In this document: one piece after another, positions 45,842-54,990 of the stretch
Numbering within the stretch: the stretch's first letter is position 1
Layout of the letters: each line of letters starts with the position of its first letter
NCBI GenBank assembly: GCA_902777335.1
Contig: CACYTF010000011.1
Span: 1-64,000, forward strand
Origin: an uncultured Eubacteriales bacterium
Lineage (GTDB): Bacteria; Bacillota; Clostridia; Christensenellales; Aristaeellaceae
Reading direction: 5' to 3'
DNA: 64,000 bases
Made by a program: the position numbers and the translations under genes
The notes under the pieces: generated by a model
Told to the model about the DNA's origin: nothing
Seen by the model: the letters and a program-made list of their open reading frames with translations, nothing else
Databases searched by the model: none

Positions 45842-47596
45842 GTGAACGCCAGGAAGACGCGGTGGCTGATTTGCGCCGTCGGATGCGCCTGCATCGCGCT
45901 GCTCGTGGCCGCCGCGCTGCTTGCGCCCGAGACCCACAACGCCGGCCTGGAGGCGGTTTCGTTTTCGCGGGATTCCGGCTTCTACGACGCTCCCTTCAGC
46001 CTGGAGCTGAGCGGCGGCGGCAGGATCTACTACACCCTGGACGCCAGCGACCCCGACGAGAACGCCATCGAATACACGGGCCCCATACCCATCGGCGACG
46101 CCAGCGAGAACGAGAACGTTTACAGCATGAACACGGACGTGGCGCTGGACTTTGTCAGCGACGTGATCCAAGGCCTCGGCTACAGCTTTGAGGGCACCTA
46201 CCGCGTGCCGGAATCGAAGATCGACAAGGCCACGGTGGTCCGGGCGGTGTCCATCGGCGCCGACGGCAGCCGGAGCGCCACGGAGAACCGGGTGTTCTTC
46301 GTGGGCTTTGACGAGAAGACGGGCTACGACGGGCTGAACATCGTCACCGTCACCACGGACCCGAAGAACCTGTTCGACCCGCAGACCGGCATCTACGTGC
46401 TGGGCAAGGCCTTCACCGACTGGCTGGAGCAAGGCAACTACAAGCTGGACCCGGATTGGATCTACACCTTCTCCCCCGCGAACTACTTCTACAAGGGCCG
46501 GGACTGGGAGCGGGAGGCCAGCGTCTGCTTCTTCGACGCCGACCGCCAGCTGATCGCCTCCGGCAACTGCGGCATACGCCTGCAGGGGCACGGCTCCAAG
46601 GCCAAGCTGCCCAAGAGCCTGAACCTGTTCGCGCGCAAGGAGTACGGGACCGCCGCCTTCTCCGGAAAGGACCTGCTGGGCGTGGACTACACCCTCGACC
46701 GGCTGAACCTGAACACCGGCAGCCAGGATTCCGATTCCCTGCTGATGGACAGCCTGGTGAACGCCTTCTGCGCGGACATGCGCTTTGGCACCCGGGAATA
46801 CGTGCCCTACGCGCTGTTCCTGGACGGGGAATACTGGGGCGTCTACTGGCTGACGCCGCGCTACAAGAAGGACTACATGGCGCAGAAGTACCAGATTTTC
46901 GAGGACAACCTGGTGCTGTACTTCGGCTACAAGGTCCACAGGACGAGAAACGCAAAGCAGACCGACAACCTGATGGACATCACCGCCGGCCGGATCAAGA
47001 TCGGCAACGACGAGGACATGGCGCTGTACACCGACATGCGCGACTTCATCGCCGGCAGCGACATGCGCATCCCCGATAATTACGCCCGGGCCTGCGAGCT
47101 GATCGACATCGACAGCTGCCTGGACTACTATGCCACCGAGATCTACATCGCCAACAACGACTGGCCCATCTACAACACCGCGCTCTTCCGGGCGCGCAAG
47201 AAGGCGGCCGGGCCCTACTCCGACGGCAAGTGGCGCTGGCTGCTGTTCGACGTGAACATGGCCATGAACGTGCCGGACGCCCAGAGCGACTATGTGGCGC
47301 GCACCGTCAAGCAGGACCCTCTGTTCGCCAGCCTGATGAACAACGAAGCGTTCTCGGACGCGCTGTACCGGCGGCTGGTGCGCTTGGCCACGGAGACCTT
47401 CGACCCGGAAAAGGTCGGCGCGTTCATCGACCGCCACGAAGCCCTGCTGGACGAGCAGATGGACCTGAAGAACCAGCGCTTCTACAACGACGAGAAGAGC
47501 CCGGACTACTTCATCAAAAACTGCGAAAAGGTCCGGCAGTTCTACGCCCTCAGGCGCGAATACATACTTTCGCAGTACGGCGAACAGTACGGTTAG
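45842..47596 (+). CDS. CotH kinase-like secreted or membrane-anchored protein
   Basis: The 584-residue protein has an N-terminal membrane helix (about 8-27, WLICAVGCACIALLVAAALL) and a chitobiase/beta-hexosaminidase-type Ig-like domain (about 35-130, DSGFYDAPFSLELSGGGRIY, YTLDASDP). The CotH kinase fold follows (about 155-584) with IRLQGHGSKAKLPKSLNLFA, LDRLNLNTGSQDSDSLLMDS, GEYWGVYWLTPR and WLLFDVNMAMN. CotH proteins phosphorylate spore-coat or other extracellular proteins; this one is probably outside the membrane. The start is GTG 45842 after GGGAGG; no ATG fits. The product is likely abundant, given the perfect promoter. Confidence 0.88.
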   Translation: MNARKTRWLICAVGCACIALLVAAALLAPETHNAGLEAVSFSRDSGFYDAPFSLELSGGGRIYYTLDASDPDENAIEYTGPIPIGDASENENVYSMNTDVALDFVSDVIQGLGYSFEGTYRVPESKIDKATVVRAVSIGADGSRSATENRVFFVGFDEKTGYDGLNIVTVTTDPKNLFDPQTGIYVLGKAFTDWLEQGNYKLDPDWIYTFSPANYFYKGRDWEREASVCFFDADRQLIASGNCGIRLQGHGSKAKLPKSLNLFARKEYGTAAFSGKDLLGVDYTLDRLNLNTGSQDSDSLLMDSLVNAFCADMRFGTREYVPYALFLDGEYWGVYWLTPRYKKDYMAQKYQIFEDNLVLYFGYKVHRTRNAKQTDNLMDITAGRIKIGNDEDMALYTDMRDFIAGSDMRIPDNYARACELIDIDSCLDYYATEIYIANNDWPIYNTALFRARKKAAGPYSDGKWRWLLFDVNMAMNVPDAQSDYVARTVKQDPLFASLMNNEAFSDALYRRLVRLATETFDPEKVGAFIDRHEALLDEQMDLKNQRFYNDEKSPDYFIKNCEKVRQFYALRREYILSQYGEQYG

Positions 47597-47721
47597 ACAC
47601 CGGCGCTTTTCCCGTCGCCCGCGGGGCCATAATTAACACAAAATTGATAGACTGTTTCTGCCGTCGATGGTAAAAAGGAAGCGGGGCATATCATACCACA
47701 CCGCCCCGAGGAGGTCGTGCC

Positions 47722-48504
47722 ATGAAGAAGATCATCGCCGCCGTTTTGACGCTGGCGCTTTTGTGCGCCGGCCTGCTGACCGCCCTTGCCGAGGGGCAGG
47801 ACCTGCTGGACAAGGTCCTGGCCGCGGGCAAGCTGGTGGTGGGCAGCGAAGGAACCTACCCGCCCAACAGCTACTATGACGAAAACAACAACCTGACCGG
47901 CTTCGACGTGGAGGTGGGCCGCGCCATCGCGGGCAAGCTGGGCGTCGAGTACGAGCCCTACGTGGCCGACTGGGCCTCGCTGATGACCGCGCTGCAGTTC
48001 GGAACCATCGACACGCTGATCGAGGAGCTGGAGCCCACCGAGGAGCGCGCCGCGATGTACGACTTCTCCGTGCCCTACACCACCATCCACGGCGCGGCGC
48101 TGGTGGCCGGCGACAACGACACCATCGTCTCCGCCGAAGACCTGGCCGGCAAGCGCGCCGCCCAGAACGACACCAGCCTGTGGGGCCAGCGCGCCCGGAA
48201 CTACGGGGCCGAGATCGTGTCCGTCACCGACGACTACCAGACCTACGAGCTGATCACCACCGGCCGGGCCGACGTGACGCTGAACGCCGAGACGGCCTTC
48301 AACGACTACATGGCCCAGCACCCGGAGGCCAACGTGAAGATCGCCTTCTACACCGAAGACACCTCCACCTCGGTGGTGCCGGTGCGCAAGGGCAACGAGA
48401 AGTTCCTCGCCGCCGTGAACCAGGCCATCGAGGAGCTGCGCCAGGAGGGCGTGCTGTCCGAGCTGTCCACCCGCTTCTTCGGCTTTGACTACACCCAGGA
48501 ATAA
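47722..48504 (+). CDS. Polar amino-acid ABC transporter substrate-binding protein
   Basis: The 260-residue protein has a signal peptide (about 1-22, IIAAVLTLALLCAGLLTALA) and a type-2 periplasmic-binding fold of the polar amino-acid family: LVVGSEGTYPPNSYYDENNN, LTGFDVEVGRAIAGKLGVEY, YDFSVPYTTIHGAALV and ELITTGRADVTLNAETAF. No lipobox cysteine is seen, so it is probably secreted or held by the uncleaved signal. The ligand cannot be told; cystine or related amino acids are common for this group. GAGGAGG precedes the ATG. Permease and ATPase genes follow. Confidence 0.92.
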   Translation: MKKIIAAVLTLALLCAGLLTALAEGQDLLDKVLAAGKLVVGSEGTYPPNSYYDENNNLTGFDVEVGRAIAGKLGVEYEPYVADWASLMTALQFGTIDTLIEELEPTEERAAMYDFSVPYTTIHGAALVAGDNDTIVSAEDLAGKRAAQNDTSLWGQRARNYGAEIVSVTDDYQTYELITTGRADVTLNAETAFNDYMAQHPEANVKIAFYTEDTSTSVVPVRKGNEKFLAAVNQAIEELRQEGVLSELSTRFFGFDYTQE

Positions 48505-48510
48505 TCCGAC

Positions 48511-49176
48511 ATGTTCAACGAGCGCGTATGGAAGCTGCTGGCGGATTCGCTGTGGCCGCTTCTGAGCAAAGGACTGACCGTCACCATCCCGCTGACGCTG
48601 GCCTCATTCACACTGGGGCTGGCGCTGGCGATGGTGGCGGCCTTTGTGCAGGTGGCGAAGGTGCCGGTGCTGCGCCGCTTGGCGCGGTTCTACATATGGG
48701 TGTTCCGCGGCACGCCGATGATCGTGCAGCTGTTCATCGTGTTCTACGGCCTGCCGGGGCTTGGCGTGTACGTGAACTCGATCCCGGCGGCGATCATCGT
48801 GTTCTCGCTGAACACCGGGGCCTACGCCGCGGAGACGGTGCGCGCCGCCATAGAGTCGGTGCCCGTGGGCCAGTTCGAGGCGGGCTACATGGTGGGCATG
48901 AACTACCTGCAGATCATGGGCCGCGTGGTGCTGCCCCAGGCCATGCGCACGGCCTTTCCCCCGCTGTTCAACACGCTGATCGGCCTGGTGAAGGACACCT
49001 CGCTGGCCGCGAACATCACCGTGGTGGAGATGTTTCGCACGGCCCAGCTGATCGCGGCCCGCACCTACGACGTGTTCGCGATGTACTGCGAGGTGGCGGT
49101 GCTGTACCTGCTCTTCTGCACCTTCTTGACCTGGGTGCAGCACGTCTGCGAGCGCAAGCTCGAGGCCGGGAGGTGA
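48511..49176 (+). CDS. Amino-acid ABC transporter permease
   Basis: This 221-residue permease of the His/Glu/Gln/Arg family has about five membrane helices and the inner-membrane coupling motif in AAIESVPVGQFEAGYMVGMN (about 112-131). RGTPMIVQLFIVFYGLPG (about 67-84) is the usual family signature. It starts six bases after the binding-protein gene, with no strong ribosome binding site, so translation is likely coupled. It pairs with itself as a homodimer. Confidence 0.93.
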   Translation: MFNERVWKLLADSLWPLLSKGLTVTIPLTLASFTLGLALAMVAAFVQVAKVPVLRRLARFYIWVFRGTPMIVQLFIVFYGLPGLGVYVNSIPAAIIVFSLNTGAYAAETVRAAIESVPVGQFEAGYMVGMNYLQIMGRVVLPQAMRTAFPPLFNTLIGLVKDTSLAANITVVEMFRTAQLIAARTYDVFAMYCEVAVLYLLFCTFLTWVQHVCERKLEAGR

Positions 49177-49182
49177 CGGGCG

Positions 49183-49935
<753 letters not shown>

Positions 49936-49938
49936 CAT

Positions 49939-50982
49939 TCAGACCTTCTGCGCTTTCTCGAGCAGCCGCGCCTTTTCCCTGCGGGCATGCTCAAGTCCCG
50001 TATCCTCGGTGAAGCCCCACTCATTTTCAAGCAGGTCGATGATGCGGTCACAGGTGTCGGCGGCCTTCCCGTATTCGCCCATGATCTCATGGATATCGGC
50101 GATGGCCATCAGCGCATCCGTAAAGCGCGGCCGGCGGGTCTCGCTTTCAAAGGACCGCTCGTAGAGCTCGATCGCTCTCCCGTAATCACATTTTTTCGCG
50201 TAATACTGCGCGGCTTCAAACAGGTAGACAAAATCCTCCGGATGCGCGGCGACCAGTTCTTCGATGATCCCGTCCGCGGTCTTTTCATCAAATCGGGCGA
50301 GCGCGATGTGCGCCCGATAGGCCCTAACCATGACGGGCCTCGCGTCCGGAAGCCGGCTGACCCGCTCCAAATAGTGCTCCGCCTCGTCCGCCCGGTGATC
50401 GGCGAGCAGGTTGTCGATCAGGTAGAGATACGGCAGGCGGACGTCCGGGTTTTCTTCAACGACGCCGCGCCAAAATGCTACCGCCTTTGCATGGTTGGCG
50501 ATGTTCCAGTCCCAGGCCGCATGGCCCTCCGCCCGGTCCAGTATCCACTGGCAATCCTTGACGCCCGGCGCCGTCCGAATGGCTTCTTTGGCGTAGTGGG
50601 CGGCCTTCTGCGCACAGGCATTCATGCGATGCCAGTACAGGTAGGCGATGAGGCTTGTGGCCCGCTGCCGGTTCTGCGCATCCTCGAGCTGCGCCTTCAG
50701 AAAGTCCTCGTAATCCCGGAACAGGTCCGGCGAGAGCTCCTCCGTGATGTCCAGGCTGTTCTCGATGCGGCTCAGGCGCTGCTCGCTCGTCAGGTCAAAC
50801 AGCTCGTCGATGGTGACGCCGAAGACCTCCGCCAGAAGCGGCAGCGTGGTGATGTCCGGCATGGAGGCGGCGTTTTCCCATTTGGAAACCGACTGCGGCG
50901 CGATGCCCAGTTTGTTCGCAAGCTGCTCCTGCGTGAGCTTCGCCCTGAAGCGCAGCTGCCTGATCTTCTTTCCCAGTTCCAT
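49939..50982 (-). CDS. XRE-family regulator with TPR-like domain
   Basis: The 347-residue protein has an N-terminal Xre helix-turn-helix (LGKKIRQLRFRAKLTQEQLA, IAPQSVSKWENAASMPDITT, about 3-57). The rest consists of TPR-like helical repeats (YGRAIELYERSF, YGKAADTCDRIIDLLENEWG), as in Rgg/PlcR-type peptide-sensing regulators. The peptide ligand is unknown. The ATG at 50982 is preceded by GGAGG. It converges with the amino-acid ABC operon, and its own promoter is at 51028-51056. Confidence 0.85.
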   Translation of the reverse strand: MELGKKIRQLRFRAKLTQEQLANKLGIAPQSVSKWENAASMPDITTLPLLAEVFGVTIDELFDLTSEQRLSRIENSLDITEELSPDLFRDYEDFLKAQLEDAQNRQRATSLIAYLYWHRMNACAQKAAHYAKEAIRTAPGVKDCQWILDRAEGHAAWDWNIANHAKAVAFWRGVVEENPDVRLPYLYLIDNLLADHRADEAEHYLERVSRLPDARPVMVRAYRAHIALARFDEKTADGIIEELVAAHPEDFVYLFEAAQYYAKKCDYGRAIELYERSFESETRRPRFTDALMAIADIHEIMGEYGKAADTCDRIIDLLENEWGFTEDTGLEHARREKARLLEKAQKV

Positions 50983-51027
50983 CCTGTTACCTCCGTATTC
51001 GGGATCGTGTTTCATGAGCACGGCTTC

Positions 51028-51056
51028 ATTATACGGAAAAGCCCGGTCGGAATCAA
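51028..51056 (-). promoter_or_regulatory. Promoter of the XRE-TPR regulator
   Basis: On the minus strand, TTGATT (51051-51056) and TATAAT (51028-51033) are 17 bases apart. Confidence 0.75.
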
Positions 51057-51109
51057 TAACGCAGTTGTCGAGCCGGGTCTCCTGTCGGTGGAATACTGTC
51101 TGCGGGCGT

Positions 51110-51517
51110 CTACAGGTTGAGAAATGCCTGCGGTTCAAGGGCTTTGACCGGCGAATCCCTGAAGTCTTTGGCATTTCGCGTGACGATATAGTCCATGTGG
51201 CAGCGCGCGGCGATGGCGGAGACGAGCGCATCCTCAAAATCCGCCATGTTGGACGCGATGGCGGCGTGAACGTCCTCGCCCAGGGCATCGGCAAATCCAA
51301 CCAGCTGTAGCAGCCTTTCAAGCCCGTCCTTCGCGGCCTGGTCATCCTTCAACGCCCGGCGCAGAAGATAGTATATATCCGTGGCCGCGGTTGCGGAGAC
51401 GAAGCCCTCGACCTGCTCCAGCGCGGAGCGCTTCATAACTTCATAAGACGCCTGAAAGAATGGCTCCCGCCTGAGCAGCACATCCAGCACGACATTGGTG
51501 TCGATCATGATCTTCAT
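51110..51517 (-). CDS. PIN-domain toxin (VapC-like)
   Basis: The 135-residue protein is a PIN-domain RNase. The conserved acids are visible in KIMIDTNVVLDVLL (Asp near residue 6), SATAATDIYYLLRR, FEDALVSAIA and YIVTRNAKDF. It would cut RNA when free of antitoxin. The start overlaps the antitoxin stop by four bases on the minus strand. The pair lies between the XRE-TPR regulator and the palindrome cluster. Confidence 0.9.
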   Translation of the reverse strand: MKIMIDTNVVLDVLLRREPFFQASYEVMKRSALEQVEGFVSATAATDIYYLLRRALKDDQAAKDGLERLLQLVGFADALGEDVHAAIASNMADFEDALVSAIAARCHMDYIVTRNAKDFRDSPVKALEPQAFLNL

Positions 51518-51732
51518 GCGTTATCAAGGCGCTCCTTCCTGATGCCGTCCAGCGTGATGTCCTCTGATTCCGCGATCCCGACAAGGCTGTCCAACACCGC
51601 GACGCGATCCGGCGACGGGTTTGTCAGCTTTGCGATGCGCTTTCCGTTTTTCGTGATGAAGATATCGCGTTTGCCGGCCATGGAAAGATACTTGCCCATG
51701 TTCAGCTTCAATTCCGTGGCAGTGATCTGCAT
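51514..51732 (-). CDS. Phd/YefM-family antitoxin
   Basis: This 72-residue protein has the Phd/YefM DNA-binding fold: ITATELKLNMGKYLSMAG, then DIFITKNGKRIAKLTN. The C-terminus (DSLVGIAESEDITLDGIR) would bind the PIN toxin. ATG 51732 follows GAGGGAACGCC; an upstream ATG at 51792 lacks such a site. Its stop overlaps the toxin start. Confidence 0.88.
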   Translation of the reverse strand: MQITATELKLNMGKYLSMAGKRDIFITKNGKRIAKLTNPSPDRVAVLDSLVGIAESEDITLDGIRKERLDNA

Positions 51733-51760
51733 GGCGTTCCCTCCTCTCTTTCGCGCTATT

Positions 51761-51802
51761 ATTATATACCATTCGAACGATATTATCAACAATTTTGTTC
51801 GA
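51761..51802 (-). promoter_or_regulatory. Promoter and operator of the Phd/PIN pair
   Basis: On the minus strand, TTGATA (51784-51789) and TATAAT (51761-51766) are 17 bases apart. The inverted repeat TCGAAC (51773-51778) and GTTCGA (51797-51802) flanks the -35 element and could be the antitoxin operator. Confidence 0.75.
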
Positions 51803-51849
51803 TCTTGTCAGCGGGACGGTCCTTCTGACAACTTTTTTGATTTCAAAAA

Positions 51850-51949
51850 GGGACACTGGGGACGGTTCTGCTGTGTCTGTCCCCAGTGTCCCATTACCCA
51901 AAAGAAGGGACAGTGGGGACGGTTCTGCTGTGTCTGTCCCCAGTGTCCC
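51850..51949. repeat. Two tandem copies of a palindromic repeat (57-base period)
   Basis: Copy 1 has perfect 14-base arms (GGGACACTGGGGAC at 51850-51863; its complement at 51879-51892). Copy 2 (51907-51920 and 51936-51949) has one arm mismatch. Both loops contain ggttctgctgtgtct. The core ggggacggttct is also present, inverted, at 117-128. Such palindromes in Firmicutes genomes resemble REP sequences mobilised by Y1 (REP-associated) transposases; none is in this window. Confidence 0.85.
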
Positions 51950-52051
51950 ATTACCCAAAGGTGTTCTTAGTCATCATACGATACACTGTTGTTCCGAAAA
52001 AGGCGCGAGGCTGTACGCAAGGACCTCTTCCGTCTGTCCTTCGGCCAGCCA

Positions 52052-52098
52052 CCTTCCCCATAGGGGAAGGCTTTTGTGCGGGCGGCGAATCGCCGCCC
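52052..52098. repeat. Two further interspersed palindromes
   Basis: CCTTCCCC/GGGGAAGG around ATA (52052-52070) and GGGCGGCGA/TCGCCGCCC around one base (52080-52098) are perfect palindromes. They are set in text (accttcccc..., gaatcgccgcccctac) that I recall as recurring between genes in many Clostridia. No gene is supported between 51803 and 52175. Confidence 0.75.
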
Positions 52099-52175
52099 CT
52101 ACTGCTCGGGCGGTATGAATCGCGTGCACACCGCACATGAGATCGCAGTGTCTTCTGCTCCTCACGCCTAACGCC

Positions 52176-53735
52176 TCACTGATCGCTGACTGGCTGCTCC
52201 CCCATCACCACGAACGCCTGCGGGCCCATCTCCAGCCCATCGCCATCAACACCGACTTCGCCGAGCGTGAAGATCGGGCGCAGGCCGGTGACCGGGGCGG
52301 CGGCGCGCAGGGTTTGGCCGGTGGGGTTCACGGCCAGCACGAGGCGGCCGCGGCTGTACACGAAGGGTTCGCCGGGGCCTTCGCTGAGGGCGGCGTAGGG
52401 CGCGTCGGCCTGCAGGTCCTCGTGGTCGTGGCGCAGCTTCAGCAGCGCCACGACGAAGTTCAGCAGCGAATCCGGGTCGCTTGTCTGGGCCTCGACGGTC
52501 GGGGCGTCGGGGGCCGGGTCCACCGGCAGGTACAGGTCCTTCGCGTCGGCGGTGGAGAAGCCCAGGTTCCTGCCGGCGTTCCACTGCATGGGCGTGCGGG
52601 AGCCGGTGCGGGTGTAGCCGCCCTCCTTGGTGGGCACGTCCAGGAAGCGCATGCCGATCTCGTCGCCGTAGTACATGAACGGCACGCCCGGCATCGTGAA
52701 CAGGAAGGCGTAGGCCAGCTTCAGCTCGCGCACGTTTAGGCCAAAGCGCGGGCGGGTGGTGTCGTGGTTGCAGGAGATCAGCGACACATAGCCCAGCGCC
52801 GCCGTGTCCGCGTACCACCTTTCATACACGTCCAGGAAGCGGCGGATGTCCCTGTGGGGCGCGTCCTTCTTGAAATAGCTGTTGTTCACCGGCTGGTCGT
52901 AGTCCCGCATCAGCGAGGCATAGCCGGTGTCCCAGTTGTTCAGGCAGAAGTCCATGTCAAAGCCCGCCCGCAGTGCCAGGGGCGGATTGCTCCACTCCGA
53001 GACCAGCGCCGCCTGGGGAAACTCCTCATCCAGCATGGTGCGGATATCGCGCCAGATGGCGCTGGTGCCGCTCTTCTGCGCGTCGTCCCGCTTCACCAGC
53101 GAATCGGCCATGTCCACGCGGAAGCCGTCGCAGCCGTGGCCCAGCCAGAAGCGCATCACGTCCTTGATCGCCTCGCGGGTGGCCAGCGCGTCCGGATGGT
53201 CCATCGGCAGCTGCCAGGGCTCCGTCGGGTTCAGGAAGCCGTAGTTCAGCGCGGGCTGGCACTTGAAGAAGTTCAGTATGTAGGTGCCGTCCCGCTCGCG
53301 CTCGCCGCCCACGTAGGGCAGGCCGTTCCCGCCCTGCCACCAGTGGTTGGTCCAGATGTAGCGGTTGCTGTATTCATTGGGCTTCGCCTCGCCGCTGCGC
53401 ATGAACCATTCGTGTTCCTCGCTGGTGTGGCCGGGCACCAGGTCCAGCAGCACGTGGATGCCCTTTTCGTGGGCCGCCTCGAACAGCCGGTACAGATCCT
53501 CGTTCGTGCCGTAGCGCGGGGCGACCTTCTTGTAATCGCGCACGTCGTATCCGGCGTCCCTGAACGGCGAATCGAAGCAGGGGTTGATCCACAGCGCGTT
53601 GCAGCCCAGAGCCTTCACGTAGTCCAGCTTTTGGGTGATGCCCGCGATGTCGCCGATGCCGTCCCCGTTGGCGTCGTAGAACGACTGGGGATAGATCTCG
53701 TAAAAAACGGCGTCCTTCAGCCAAGAGCGTACCAT
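52176..53735 (-). CDS. GH13 alpha-glucosidase/trehalose-synthase-type glycosidase
   Basis: The 519-residue cytoplasmic (no signal peptide) GH13 enzyme has the four family regions: DLVPGHTSEEHEW, GFRVDMADS (nucleophile Asp), ALVSEWSNP (acid Glu) and SCNHDTTR (Asp stabiliser). The start DAVFYEIYPQSFYDANGDGI and the C-terminal beta domain (VYSRGRLVLAVNPTG) are typical. It acts on alpha-1,4 or 1,6 oligosaccharides; the exact substrate is undetermined. It starts 13 bases after pncB, so it is read with the NAD operon, an unusual pairing. GAGGAGG precedes the ATG. Confidence 0.9.
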   Translation of the reverse strand: MVRSWLKDAVFYEIYPQSFYDANGDGIGDIAGITQKLDYVKALGCNALWINPCFDSPFRDAGYDVRDYKKVAPRYGTNEDLYRLFEAAHEKGIHVLLDLVPGHTSEEHEWFMRSGEAKPNEYSNRYIWTNHWWQGGNGLPYVGGERERDGTYILNFFKCQPALNYGFLNPTEPWQLPMDHPDALATREAIKDVMRFWLGHGCDGFRVDMADSLVKRDDAQKSGTSAIWRDIRTMLDEEFPQAALVSEWSNPPLALRAGFDMDFCLNNWDTGYASLMRDYDQPVNNSYFKKDAPHRDIRRFLDVYERWYADTAALGYVSLISCNHDTTRPRFGLNVRELKLAYAFLFTMPGVPFMYYGDEIGMRFLDVPTKEGGYTRTGSRTPMQWNAGRNLGFSTADAKDLYLPVDPAPDAPTVEAQTSDPDSLLNFVVALLKLRHDHEDLQADAPYAALSEGPGEPFVYSRGRLVLAVNPTGQTLRAAAPVTGLRPIFTLGEVGVDGDGLEMGPQAFVVMGEQPVSDQ

Positions 53736-53748
53736 CTGTATTCCTCCT

Positions 53749-54975
53749 CTACTCCACCAGTTTCCTTCTCCACTCCTTGTTCTCCCGGTGCCGCTCCAGG
53801 CGGAAGGCCACGGAGCTCTTCAAATAGTCCAGATAGGCCTCGTCGCGGCACATGGCCTTGCCGGGGCTGTCGGAGAGCTTGGCCACGGCGCGGCCGTTCA
53901 CGGTTTGCAGCTTGATGACGATGTTCAGCGGCTCCACGTCGGTGTCGTTGGCGCAGAAGGTACCGATGCCGAAGGTCACCTTCACCCGGTCATGGAAGTA
54001 GTCGTACAGCGCCTGGGCGCGGTCGAAATCCAGGCTGTCGCTGAACAGCAGCTGCTTGGTCATCGGGTCCACGCCGTACTTTTGGTAGTGGGCGATGATC
54101 TTCTCGCCCCACTCGTAGGGGTCGCCGCTGTCGTGGCGCACGCCGCTGAAGTTGTTGACCATGGCCCGGTTGAAGTCCAGCAGGAACAGGTCGGTGGTAA
54201 CGGTGTCCGTCAGCGCGGTGCCGTTGTCGCCCCGGTACTCGTCGTACCAGTCCTCGAGGGCGCAGTGGTTGGTGTAGGCCAGCGGGATCGAATCGATGCC
54301 CTGGTACATCTGCACAAACTCGTGGGCGTAGGTGCCCACCGGCGTCAGGTTGTGCTTCTTGGCCAGGTACACGTTGCTGGTGCCCACGCAGTTGTTCGTC
54401 TCGCGGGTCAGGCGGCGCACCACCTCGTCCTCCCACTCGCGGGACAGCCGCCGGCGGCAGCCGAACTCGGCGAAGCGGAAGGTGTACCTGCCGGAATTGA
54501 AGCCCTCGATCTTGGCGTTCAGCCGGGCCTCGGCGGAGGCGCGCAGCTCGGAATAGTCGTAGCGCATCCTAAAGTAGACCTCGTTGACGATCTCCAGTAG
54601 GTAGATCTCAAACTGCATGGCGGAGAACAGCGGCCCGCGCACCACGATGCCCAGCTCGCCGCTCTCGGACAGCGAGGTCTCCACGTAGTCCCGCAGCGGC
54701 CGCCACAGCCGCAAAAACTCCACGTAGTCGTGCTTGATGAAGCGGATCGAGCGCAGGTATTCCAGCTCGTCCTTTCGGAACGTCAGCGTGCACAGGTGGT
54801 CGATCTGGGCGTTGATCTCGTCGAACATCTCCCGGGTGAACACCACGCCCTCGTTCCGGCAGCGGAAATAGTACTCGCCGTTCAGGTCGGTGTGCCTGTG
54901 GAAGATCACCTGGTCCATGTTGAACTTGTACAGGTCGGTGTCCAGCAGCGATATGACAATGGGGTCCAGTTTCAT
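53749..54975 (-). CDS. pncB: Nicotinate phosphoribosyltransferase
   Basis: PncB makes nicotinate mononucleotide from nicotinate and PRPP, the entry to NAD salvage. The 408-residue protein starts with LDTDLYKFNMDQVIFHRHTD and has FSGVRHDSGDPYEWGEKIIA, SDSLDFDRAQALYDYFHDRV and FGIGTFCANDTDVEPLNIVI, which form the phosphoribosyl and nicotinate sites. GAGGAGA precedes the ATG. It is 15 bases downstream of nadD, so the Preiss-Handler steps PncB, NadD and NadE are encoded together. Confidence 0.94.
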   Translation of the reverse strand: MKLDPIVISLLDTDLYKFNMDQVIFHRHTDLNGEYYFRCRNEGVVFTREMFDEINAQIDHLCTLTFRKDELEYLRSIRFIKHDYVEFLRLWRPLRDYVETSLSESGELGIVVRGPLFSAMQFEIYLLEIVNEVYFRMRYDYSELRASAEARLNAKIEGFNSGRYTFRFAEFGCRRRLSREWEDEVVRRLTRETNNCVGTSNVYLAKKHNLTPVGTYAHEFVQMYQGIDSIPLAYTNHCALEDWYDEYRGDNGTALTDTVTTDLFLLDFNRAMVNNFSGVRHDSGDPYEWGEKIIAHYQKYGVDPMTKQLLFSDSLDFDRAQALYDYFHDRVKVTFGIGTFCANDTDVEPLNIVIKLQTVNGRAVAKLSDSPGKAMCRDEAYLDYLKSSVAFRLERHRENKEWRRKLVE

Positions 54976-54990
54976 GCGATTCTCCTCCGT

